Below are positions 6,065 through 12,819 of a stretch of 13,676 nt of DNA, piece by piece (positions within the stretch are counted from its first letter, which is position 1; each line of letters opens with the position of its first letter). A model generated the notes under the pieces. That model had not been told where the DNA came from and ran no database searches. It saw only the letters and a program-made list of their open reading frames with translations. Source of the stretch: Eggerthellaceae bacterium (GTDB taxonomy: Bacteria > Actinomycetota > Coriobacteriia > Coriobacteriales > Eggerthellaceae); the NCBI GenBank assembly GCA_017533165.1, contig JAFXIM010000219.1:1-13676 (forward strand). Reading direction: 5' to 3'. The position numbers were made by a program, and so were the translations under genes.

Positions 6065-7231
6065 ATGGCATTGGACACCAGCAAAATCAGCCCGCTTGGC
6101 TTTGGCTGCATGCGCTTTGAGGGACGTGCTACCAATGAGATAGACATTGAGTATACGAAGAAAATGATCGACGCCTACATGGAGGCAGGCGGCAACTACT
6201 TCGATACTGCATGGGCTTATCCCAACAGCGAGGCCGCACTGAAGGAGGCGCTGGTAAAGCGCTATCCGCGCGATTCCTACTACATCGCTACCAAGTGCGT
6301 TGCATGGGGTAACTACTGCTCTTCCCAGGAGGATCTGGAAAAGCAGCTCGCCGAGTCCCTCGATAACCTTGGTGTTGACTACATCGACGTGTACATCATG
6401 CACAACCTTGGTGGTGTTCGCACCGCAGGCTTTGTAAAGAACAATGTTTGGGAGTGGATGAAGACCGTTAAGGAACGTGGCTTGGCCAAGCACATCGGCT
6501 TCTCTGCCCATTGCACTCCCGAGGAGCTTGAGGAGTTCCTCGCTTGGTATCCCGATACTGAGATGGTTCAGCTTCAGGTGAACTACGCTGACTGGGATAG
6601 CGTTTCCTTCCGTGAGCGCGAGTGCGTTGAAATTGCCAACAAGCATGGCGTGCCCATTGCTGTTATGGAGCCGGTCAAGGGCGGTTTGCTCGCAGATCCT
6701 CCGAAGGCTGTTAAGGCAATCTTCGACGAGGCTATGCCTAACGATTCCTACGCTACTGCCGCTTTGCGTTTTGCGGCGAGCGTTCCTGGTGTATACACTA
6801 CGCTCTCCGGTATGAACACCGTTGAGATGGTTGAGGAGAACTGCAAGGCCTTCAAGGACTTCCAGCCTCTGAATGAAGAAGAGCAGGCTGCAGTCGCCAA
6901 GGCTCAGAAGGCTATGCTTGAAAGCGGTATCATTCCCTGCACCGGTTGCGACTACTGCGCAAAGGTATGCCCTGAGGGCACTGGCATTTCCGGATCGCTT
7001 ACCACTTTGAATTACCTCATTAACTTTGGTGATGCCCAGAAGGCGAACTATCAGCTCGGCTTCATCGTTCGCTTCAACCAGGGCAAGAAGATGCCCATGG
7101 AGTGCATCGAGTGCCGTGCTTGCGAAGATGTCTGCCCGCAGAACATTCCTATCATGGAATGCTTCGAGCGCATTAAGGAAGAGATCGTTCCCTACGCTCA
7201 TACCACGGGCGTCTTGATGAAGCAGGTCTAG
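6065..7231 (+). CDS. Aldo/keto reductase fused to a C-terminal 2x[4Fe-4S] ferredoxin domain
   Basis: The protein has 388 residues. Residues 1-280 form the aldo/keto reductase barrel, with the expected catalytic residues D47 and Y52 (FDTAWAY), K77 (IATK) and H113 (IMHN). The last ~100 residues carry two cluster motifs, C292/295/298/302 and C347/350/353/357. This architecture is common in strict anaerobes and suggests that the carbonyl reductase exchanges electrons with ferredoxin as well as, or instead of, NADPH; the substrate is unknown. It is cytoplasmic, with no signal or membrane segment. The ATG at 6065 has AGGAGG four bases upstream. It stands alone between a 233-base gap and a terminator, so it is probably a single-gene unit. 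Confidence 0.93.
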   Translation: MALDTSKISPLGFGCMRFEGRATNEIDIEYTKKMIDAYMEAGGNYFDTAWAYPNSEAALKEALVKRYPRDSYYIATKCVAWGNYCSSQEDLEKQLAESLDNLGVDYIDVYIMHNLGGVRTAGFVKNNVWEWMKTVKERGLAKHIGFSAHCTPEELEEFLAWYPDTEMVQLQVNYADWDSVSFRERECVEIANKHGVPIAVMEPVKGGLLADPPKAVKAIFDEAMPNDSYATAALRFAASVPGVYTTLSGMNTVEMVEENCKAFKDFQPLNEEEQAAVAKAQKAMLESGIIPCTGCDYCAKVCPEGTGISGSLTTLNYLINFGDAQKANYQLGFIVRFNQGKKMPMECIECRACEDVCPQNIPIMECFERIKEEIVPYAHTTGVLMKQV

Positions 7232-7256
7232 GTACTTTCATACCCACACATGACCA

Positions 7257-7288
7257 AAAGCCCTTCGGGATTCCCGGAGGGCTTTCTT
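7257..7288 (+). terminator. Rho-independent terminator, usable from both sides
   Basis: AAAGCCCTTCGGG and CCCGGAGGGCTTT form a 13-base-pair stem with one G-U pair and an ATT loop. On the plus strand TTTCTTGT follows, ending the aldo/keto reductase transcript 25 bases after its stop. On the minus strand the stem is followed by TTTT and lies about 70 bases past the sbcC stop, so it can end that transcript too. Confidence 0.85.
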
Positions 7289-7352
7289 GTACTCGGGGGC
7301 TGTTCTGTTGAGAGAGCGCCGATTTTGGGCGATATGTATGAAATGCAGCAAG

Positions 7353-10145
7353 CTAGACGTGCATGCTGATCGATGATCCCTCTCTCCCTCTTTTAACGAT
7401 GATCTTTCGATCGATACACTGTTTCAGCTCGTCAACGTGGCTGATGATGCCGATGAGCTTGTCGTCATTTGCGATGGTAGTAAGCATGCGCAATGCGTTC
7501 TCCAGGGCTTCCTCGTCAAGCGATCCAAAGCCTTCGTCAATGAACATGGTGTCGAGGCGTATCCCGCCGGTACTGCTCTGAACGACATCGGACAGACCTA
7601 GCGCCAGCGACAGGGATGCCTGGAAGGATTCTCCACCTGAAAGGGAGGATGCATCTCTGAGTTTTCCCGTGTAGTTGTCGAGGACATCGAGATCGAGGCC
7701 CGATTGGCTTTTTTGGTTCGCTGCTTGTTCACGGCGACGCAGCTCAAAGCGTCCGTTTGTGGCAATGCCGAGACGGCGGTTTGCCGCAATGATGATCCGA
7801 TCGAAGTACATGCCCTGTGCGTAGGCCTCGAAGCTAATCCTGTCCTTCCCTTTAAGTTTGCCAGCAGCCGTGTCGGCTACAACTCCGATTTCGCTGTACT
7901 TTGCAAGAATATCCGTACTTCGCCTTAGTGCCTTTTCGCATCGTTTGAGGACCGTGACATTACTACCCAAACGTGCGGTAACCTCATCTGCCCTTTGGCG
8001 CAGCTTTGCTAACCTTGCATTGAGGTCATGTAGCTGTACGTGAAGCTCATCAAGCATGTCAGGACTGCCTAGGGACGTAAGCTCCCTTATGCGTGCTTTA
8101 AGGTTTTCGCTACGGCTTTCAATGCGTGCCAGGTTAACTTGACTTGCGTTGAAGGCTTTGCGGGCGAGCTCGTGGGCTTCTGCAAGTTCGAAATAGTCGC
8201 GTTCTTTGCGACGGATGCAGTCCTCGGCAGTCTTTAAATCTGGGTGGATGAGGACGCGCGATATTTCAGCTAGGGATGCGCGAGCTGATTCGATTTCCGA
8301 TAGCTTGTTCGCATGAGCGATCTTTGCTTGGTCGACAATCTCTTGCTGTCTTTGCAGGTTGTCTGTTACCTGTCCGAGCAAGCTTTGAGCCTTGCCCAGC
8401 TCTTCGAGCTCTCGTTTGGCCTTGTCGTAGCGCCGATTCGCATCGTCGAGATCTTTTTCAGCCGTAAGGAAAAGATCTTCAAGCAGCGCGGCCTGATGCT
8501 CGGGCTCACCTTCGAGTTGTCTCTCTAGGGCGAATCGGGTCATTTCGTCTATGCAGGCATTGACTTGCGCCATTGCAGAAGAGCATGCCTGAGCTGCGCT
8601 CTGGCATTCCTGTTGCGCCCTCTGATGGGCGGCTGCGGCTGCGTCCACTTCTTCCTGAGAGATTTTAGCTCCGATGTGCGCGGTGGGCGAGGGGTGAGTC
8701 GTTGACCCGCAGACAGGGCAGGGCTTGCCGTCCTCAAGTCGTGAGGCAAGGTATCCAGCCTGGTTGTCTAGATATTCCTGCTGTAATGTGCGCGCTGAAT
8801 CACCGAGTATTTCGCACTCTGCTCGTTTGCGTTCATAGCATTTAAGCTTATCTGCATATTCTGACTCCGCCTTGCTATGGCGCTTGCGCATTGCATCGAA
8901 GCTCTTGATAAGAAACTGAAGGTTTTTACTGGCCTCCAAGGCTCTCTGAGCATCCGCTTCTGCGTGCGCCGCGACTACGGGAGCATTGCTTAATTGGGCG
9001 ATTTTCTGCTCGCAGATGCTGCGCGCTTCTAGAAGGGACTCAATGTTGGCGCATGCCTTGTCGCGCTTTTCAGCGAGATGTTGCGCGTCCGTTTCGGTTG
9101 TGCTTAGTCTTGATGCAATGCTGGCTAGGCGTTCATATGAGGGAAGCTGAGCTTTTTCTTTGGCCACCTGGGCAGCAAGGTCATCGCGCAGGGGCTTTTC
9201 CGCCTCCCTGGCCGCAAGTTCTTCTCGGTGGATTTCAAGCGAGGCTATTTCTAGATCCGCCGCCCTTTGCATTTGATCAAGTTCGGTTTCAGCGGCTCTG
9301 AGCTCTAGGAGGCCGCTTAGTCTTTCATTGAACTTGTCGCGCTCGGCAAAAAGAATTTCTTCCTCTTGCTGCAAGGATCTTTTAAGCGCCTCGTCTTCCT
9401 CATTTTGCGCGTACATGGCGGCAGACAGCGCTTCAAAGCTCAGGCGGCCATCCGACTCAAGCGTCCTTACCTGAAGGAAGCGTTCGCTTTCGCCCATGAA
9501 ATCTGCCTGAAGCGCCAACGAGGAAAGTTCGCTCGAGAGTGCGTCGTATTCGCTTTTAAGTGCGTTTCTCTGGCTTTCGAGAATGTTGGTGAAGCTTTCG
9601 AACATGCTGGTGTCAAAGAGCTTTCTGAAGATTTGGCTTCTTTCCTTGGTGTCGGAGTTGAGCAGCTTTCTGAAATCTCCTTGCGCAATCATAACGATTT
9701 GGGAGAATTGGCCGCGATCCATGCCCAGTAACTCAACGACGGCGTCATTGACGTCGGCAAGCTTGGTGACGGGTGGTTTGCCAGGCCTTATGAGTTCTGC
9801 GGAGGCTGCATGGTTGGTCAGGCCAGGTCCACCTTTAAGCTTAGGGCGCGCGTAGGCGGGAGAGCGCCTGATGATAATGTGTTTACCTTGGTATTCGAAT
9901 TCAAGCTCGACAAAGGTTTCGGTTTCAGGCTTTGCAAAGTCGCTTCGCAGGCTCTTTGCCTTGCGGGCGGTTCCCGATGCTTCGCCAAACAAAGCGAAGG
10001 CAATGGCATCGAACACCGTGGTCTTGCCTGCGCCGGTGTCTCCGCAAATGAGGTAGAGGCCCGTTTGGCCTAGATCGGAGAGGGAAAGCTCGATTTTATC
10101 GGCATAGGGGCCAAAGGCGCTCATGGTCAGCTTTACGGGTCTCAC
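7353..10145 (-). CDS. sbcC: SbcC, ATPase subunit of the SbcCD (Mre11-Rad50-like) nuclease
   Basis: The 930-residue SMC-like ATPase works with SbcD to open hairpins and trim blocked DNA ends during repair. The head shows Walker A GDTGAGKT (35-42), the Q-loop in IAQGDF (Q155), the ABC signature LSGGES (835-840), Walker B with DE at 870-871, and the H-loop His near 903. Long charged coiled coils run from about 185 to 460 and from 490 to 780. They are joined by the zinc hook CPVC at 476-479, which dimerises two SbcC arms. The start is a GTG preceded by AAGGAGG at seven-base spacing. The sbcD stop is one base before this GTG, so the pair is translationally coupled. Length is usual for an actinobacterial SbcC. 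Confidence 0.96.
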   Translation of the reverse strand: MRPVKLTMSAFGPYADKIELSLSDLGQTGLYLICGDTGAGKTTVFDAIAFALFGEASGTARKAKSLRSDFAKPETETFVELEFEYQGKHIIIRRSPAYARPKLKGGPGLTNHAASAELIRPGKPPVTKLADVNDAVVELLGMDRGQFSQIVMIAQGDFRKLLNSDTKERSQIFRKLFDTSMFESFTNILESQRNALKSEYDALSSELSSLALQADFMGESERFLQVRTLESDGRLSFEALSAAMYAQNEEDEALKRSLQQEEEILFAERDKFNERLSGLLELRAAETELDQMQRAADLEIASLEIHREELAAREAEKPLRDDLAAQVAKEKAQLPSYERLASIASRLSTTETDAQHLAEKRDKACANIESLLEARSICEQKIAQLSNAPVVAAHAEADAQRALEASKNLQFLIKSFDAMRKRHSKAESEYADKLKCYERKRAECEILGDSARTLQQEYLDNQAGYLASRLEDGKPCPVCGSTTHPSPTAHIGAKISQEEVDAAAAAHQRAQQECQSAAQACSSAMAQVNACIDEMTRFALERQLEGEPEHQAALLEDLFLTAEKDLDDANRRYDKAKRELEELGKAQSLLGQVTDNLQRQQEIVDQAKIAHANKLSEIESARASLAEISRVLIHPDLKTAEDCIRRKERDYFELAEAHELARKAFNASQVNLARIESRSENLKARIRELTSLGSPDMLDELHVQLHDLNARLAKLRQRADEVTARLGSNVTVLKRCEKALRRSTDILAKYSEIGVVADTAAGKLKGKDRISFEAYAQGMYFDRIIIAANRRLGIATNGRFELRRREQAANQKSQSGLDLDVLDNYTGKLRDASSLSGGESFQASLSLALGLSDVVQSSTGGIRLDTMFIDEGFGSLDEEALENALRMLTTIANDDKLIGIISHVDELKQCIDRKIIVKRGREGSSISMHV

Positions 10146-10146
10146 C

Positions 10147-11304
10147 TTATGCCTCCTTTGCTATTTCCCGTGCGTCTTCTATGGCTTTGCGCACGATAAG
10201 TTCCTGATCGTCAGTCATTTGCATTCCATTTTGCATTTCGAAAAAACGCCGGAACAGCACCAGAGGGTCTTCAAGGGCGTCAACCGTATCTACTTGTTGA
10301 CTCAATCCTGTGCTGCGAGTTCGCACGTTCTCGTATTCGATCGCCATGAGATTGGGGTAGTGGGCGCGTAGCGCGCTGAGCGCGTTAAGCTGGGGGTCCT
10401 CGTCAGTCAAAATGATGCGCAGGTAATCGTGTGCGTCTTGTTCCGCAACTACTTCATCCGAACAAAGCTCTTCAAGTGGCCCGCGAATGCAGCGCAGGTC
10501 ATGCAGCGGCTCAAGGTGGATGTCCTCAATGCGTACGCATCCCTTTTCCCTGATTTCAACAAGCGTAACGGACTTCACATGGTCAATTTCTGAGAAGGAG
10601 TACTTGAGGGGTGACCCAGCGTAGCGCACCTCTTCGCGGCCTACGCGTTGAGCGCGATGCAGATGGCCAAGGGCGACATAGTCAAAGTTTTCGAATACGC
10701 TTGAATCTACGCAATCGAGACCGCCAACGTTGAGTTCGGAATCGCAGGTAATGGGGGAGCTTGAGCCGCTGACCACGAACTGATGCGCAAGCGCAACGTT
10801 CCTTGACTTAGGGTCTACAGGTTCCGCATGAATTGCCGCCTGTAAAGCAAGTGTGTAGTCCTGATTGATTTCGATGTTGGGAAAATGAGGGCGTATGTGC
10901 ACCGGTTTTAGGAAGGGGACGAGCCAGATGTTGATAGCGCCGAATTCATCGTGCAGCGTGTATGACTTGAGCCTTCCCCTATAGGTTTCAGGGAGGTGCA
11001 CCCCGTGACGTTCAAGTATGCCGCTTGCGTAGGCTACGCGTTCGGCTGAATCATGGTTTCCGGGGATGGCAAACACTTCAAGTCCTTGCATGTGAGCTGA
11101 GGTGAGGAACCAGTCAAGCAAGGCAACTGCTTCTGCCGACGGCGTGGTTTTGTCATACATATCCCCTGCGATGAGAAGGGCGTCTACTCCGCGCTCATGC
11201 GCTATCCGAAGGATCTGGGTGAAAATGTAGCGTTGGTCTTCGATGAGTGAAAAGCCATTGACGCTTTTGCCTATGTGCAAATCGGCGGTATGAAGAAGTT
11301 TCAT
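10147..11304 (-). CDS. sbcD: SbcD, Mre11-like metallophosphoesterase nuclease
   Basis: The 385-residue nuclease subunit contains the complete phosphoesterase motif set for two metal ions: DLH (D8, H10), GDMYD (D48), GNHD (N83, H84, D85), the AHQF His at 174, and GHLH (H214, H216). With SbcC it forms an ATP-controlled 3'-5' exonuclease and hairpin endonuclease. The C-terminal ~120 residues correspond to the capping and SbcC-contact region. The ATG at 11304 is preceded by an AGGGAG ribosome site about five bases away. It is the first gene of a two-gene operon and diverges from the HIRAN gene. Confidence 0.96.
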   Translation of the reverse strand: MKLLHTADLHIGKSVNGFSLIEDQRYIFTQILRIAHERGVDALLIAGDMYDKTTPSAEAVALLDWFLTSAHMQGLEVFAIPGNHDSAERVAYASGILERHGVHLPETYRGRLKSYTLHDEFGAINIWLVPFLKPVHIRPHFPNIEINQDYTLALQAAIHAEPVDPKSRNVALAHQFVVSGSSSPITCDSELNVGGLDCVDSSVFENFDYVALGHLHRAQRVGREEVRYAGSPLKYSFSEIDHVKSVTLVEIREKGCVRIEDIHLEPLHDLRCIRGPLEELCSDEVVAEQDAHDYLRIILTDEDPQLNALSALRAHYPNLMAIEYENVRTRSTGLSQQVDTVDALEDPLVLFRRFFEMQNGMQMTDDQELIVRKAIEDAREIAKEA

Positions 11305-11454
11305 GCGGCTCCCTATCTTGTCAGTTCATGCTCAGCATAATAGAGAAATGTATGGCCTGCAGTGACCCATAAACGGGTCTCAACAATCCCTTGGCATCTT
11401 TATTATGACAAGCATCACATTTGAATCTTAAACGAGATGGCTGAGGTGAGTGAC
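11305..11454. promoter_or_regulatory. Divergent promoter region between sbcD and the HIRAN gene
   Basis: This 150-base gap must hold two start sites. Toward sbcD there is TATTAT (minus strand, 11342-11337), and toward the HIRAN gene there is TATTAT at 11401-11406; neither has a good -35. A dyad, GACCC-N6-GGGTC (11364-11379), lies between them and could be an operator. No LexA-type GAAC-N4-GTTC box is visible, so SOS control is not supported. Confidence 0.35.
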
Positions 11455-11811
11455 ATGAATGCATCCCTAATCTCTTTCGACAGCTTAGGTATCAGTCAAC
11501 GCGGCATTTGCTTTATCGAGCGCACTTCTGTTGCCGGAACGGCGCACATCCCCGGGATAAGGCTTCTCGCACAGCAATTGCGCGCTGGCGAGAGGCTTGT
11601 TTTTGAGCGCGATGCGAGCAACATGCATGATTTGTTCGCTGTCTGCATCAACGATACGCGCGGCAATCGTCTCGGCTACCTCTCTTGTGAGTTTAATGAG
11701 ATAGTCTCTCGCCTGATGGATGGGGGTAAGCAGATATCTGGACTGGTTCGGTCGGTCAATCAGGTTGGGCGTTGGACCAAGATCGACATGGCGGTGGTTC
11801 TCGATGACTAA
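11455..11811 (+). CDS. Small stand-alone HIRAN-domain protein
   Basis: The 118-residue protein is essentially one HIRAN domain. Visible features are VAGTAHIPGI (26-35), the block GERLVFERDASNMHDLFAV (45-63) and the NRLGYLS strand (71-77). In SWI/SNF-type proteins HIRAN binds DNA ends and stalled forks; bacterial stand-alone copies are poorly characterised. I start at the ATG at 11455, which has GAGGTG six bases upstream; an ATG at 11437 lacks a good ribosome site and would add six residues. The position next to sbcDC and uvrC fits a DNA-repair role, but this is inference from location. Its end overlaps the ATG of the Sel1 frame by eight bases. Confidence 0.85.
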   Translation: MNASLISFDSLGISQRGICFIERTSVAGTAHIPGIRLLAQQLRAGERLVFERDASNMHDLFAVCINDTRGNRLGYLSCEFNEIVSRLMDGGKQISGLVRSVNQVGRWTKIDMAVVLDD

Positions 11812-12769
11812 GCTTGCGAGAAAGCCTCGTTACGATGCGCGTTCCGCTGCGCCGGCAGGGGCTAAGCCAGGATATGGTCAACGCCTTGCGGGCAGGCTGG
11901 TTGGCTGTCCCAGCGTATCGCGTGCCAATGGAGGCCGAAATGTCAGTGTTCTGGAGAAAGGGGTAGCCCATCGCAGGTGGGAGCAGCGCTGCGCAGCTAC
12001 CCCGGTATACAGCCTGGATGCTTCGTCTCGTCAGCACGAACTGCCAAGGATCTGGATTACCGAACCGGCGTATTCGGTGGAGTGCGAAGCGACTGGGCGC
12101 GAGTTCGTGGCGGTGTATCCCAGTGGAAGGGATGAGGCGGGGCAGCGCGCCTTGCGTTACGCACATGCCTACTTCGGAGAGGCTCTTTCGTACTCTTCTT
12201 CGTCGCAATCGGCCATTAAGACGGACTGCTTCCGTGCTGCCGAGGTTTTGTTCTTGCATGCTGCGCAGCGCGGTTGCGTGGAGGCTTATGTAAAGCTGGG
12301 GCTTATCTACCTTGATGATCTGTGCGAGGGCCGATATTGCCATGAGCTTTGCGGGAGTAATGAGGAAAAGCGTCAACTTCTCTATTCGCGTGCCTACGAA
12401 TGCTTCACCTATGCAGCTGCCCACGATTGTGCGGAGGCCTGTTGCCAGCTCATTGACCTGAGTGAACGCTATACGGGTGCGGTTGCTTCACCTGAGCGTC
12501 TTTGTGCTCTCGCCGAGCGCGCCTTCGACATCGCAGAGTTGAACCATTGCGCCGTTGACAAGGGCAATGCGGCCTTGCGTCTCGCTCGTTTACATGAGTA
12601 CGGCATTGGTTTTGAGCAGAGTTTCCGTCGTGCTTATGCTTGGTACCGCATTGCCGAAGAAGAGCTCTCCTTTGTCGTTGATCAGGGCGGTTGGTATTTC
12701 AAGCGCTCGCGTCTTAAGGCGGAAAAGGGAGTTCTCAGAATGCGACAGGAACTGGTCGGAGGTTATTAG
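11804..12769 (+). CDS. Sel1-repeat (TPR-like) protein, N-terminal frame doubtful
   Basis: As one uninterrupted frame this is a 321-residue protein whose ATG overlaps the HIRAN stop (ATGACTAA). The C-terminal half holds about three Sel1-like helical pairs: AAEVLFLHAAQRGCVEAYVKLGLIYL, AYECFTYAAAHDCAEACCQL, and AALRLARLHEYGIG followed by AYAWYRIAEE. Such repeats form protein-binding scaffolds; no enzymatic motif is seen. The first ~53 residues are rich in Gly, Arg, Ala and Ser, nearly free of acidic residues, and look like an out-of-frame translation. In the same stretch another frame (11835-11966) gives a natural-looking sequence and joins this one at an A AAG GGG site. The repeat part is solid; the true N-terminus is not settled. 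No signal peptide or membrane segment is seen. Confidence 0.75.
   Translation: MTKLARKPRYDARSAAPAGAKPGYGQRLAGRLVGCPSVSRANGGRNVSVLEKGVAHRRWEQRCAATPVYSLDASSRQHELPRIWITEPAYSVECEATGREFVAVYPSGRDEAGQRALRYAHAYFGEALSYSSSSQSAIKTDCFRAAEVLFLHAAQRGCVEAYVKLGLIYLDDLCEGRYCHELCGSNEEKRQLLYSRAYECFTYAAAHDCAEACCQLIDLSERYTGAVASPERLCALAERAFDIAELNHCAVDKGNAALRLARLHEYGIGFEQSFRRAYAWYRIAEEELSFVVDQGGWYFKRSRLKAEKGVLRMRQELVGGY
11835..11966 (+). CDS. Alternative 5' part of the Sel1-repeat gene in another frame (43 codons)
   Basis: This ATG-to-TAG frame encodes 43 residues with an ordinary amphipathic composition, including LSQDMVNALRAGWLAVPAYR. About 70% of its codons end in G or C, against roughly half for the overlapping frame. 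The stop directly follows A AAG GGG. A -1 shift there continues into the Sel1 frame as RKGVAHRRWEQ and gives a 311-residue protein. It may therefore be the real start of the Sel1 gene, or remnant evidence of a one-base deletion. The ribosome site (GAGAAAG, ten bases upstream) is weak. Confidence 0.45.
   Translation: MRVPLRRQGLSQDMVNALRAGWLAVPAYRVPMEAEMSVFWRKG
11957..11963 (+). other. Candidate -1 ribosomal frameshift heptamer (A AAG GGG)
   Basis: In the frame of the 43-codon segment, the bases read AGA AAG GGG TAG. The last seven before the stop fit the X XXY YYZ slippery form. A ten-base GC palindrome, GCAGCGCTGC, lies at 11983-11992, 19 bases downstream, but a convincing stimulatory fold is not obvious. 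Confidence 0.4.
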
Positions 12770-12804
12770 GGTGAGTCGACGGGCATGTTGCAAGCGCCTC
12801 GTAT

Positions 12805-12813
12805 TGGTATACT
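12805..12813 (+). promoter_or_regulatory. Extended -10 promoter of uvrC, leaderless arrangement
   Basis: TGGTATACT is a TGn extended -10 with a near-consensus hexamer at 12808-12813. A start of transcription seven bases later falls exactly on the A of the uvrC ATG (12820). No ribosome binding site lies before that ATG, which agrees with a leaderless transcript. Confidence 0.6.
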
Positions 12814-12819
12814 TACCGC

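Noticed and set aside
6050..7201. 383-codon open frame on the minus strand opposite the aldo/keto reductase gene
   Set aside because: It mirrors a gene with clear catalytic and Fe-S motifs. Its product has no recognisable domain, and long antisense frames are expected in biased GC-rich coding sequence.
8270..9730. Several 60-120-codon plus-strand frames within sbcC
   Set aside because: They are shadows of the long coiled-coil gene, whose ATPase head and zinc hook are intact on the minus strand.
11720..11803. GTG start for the Sel1 frame inside the HIRAN gene
   Set aside because: It overlaps the well-supported HIRAN domain coding region, and the added residues look like an out-of-frame translation.
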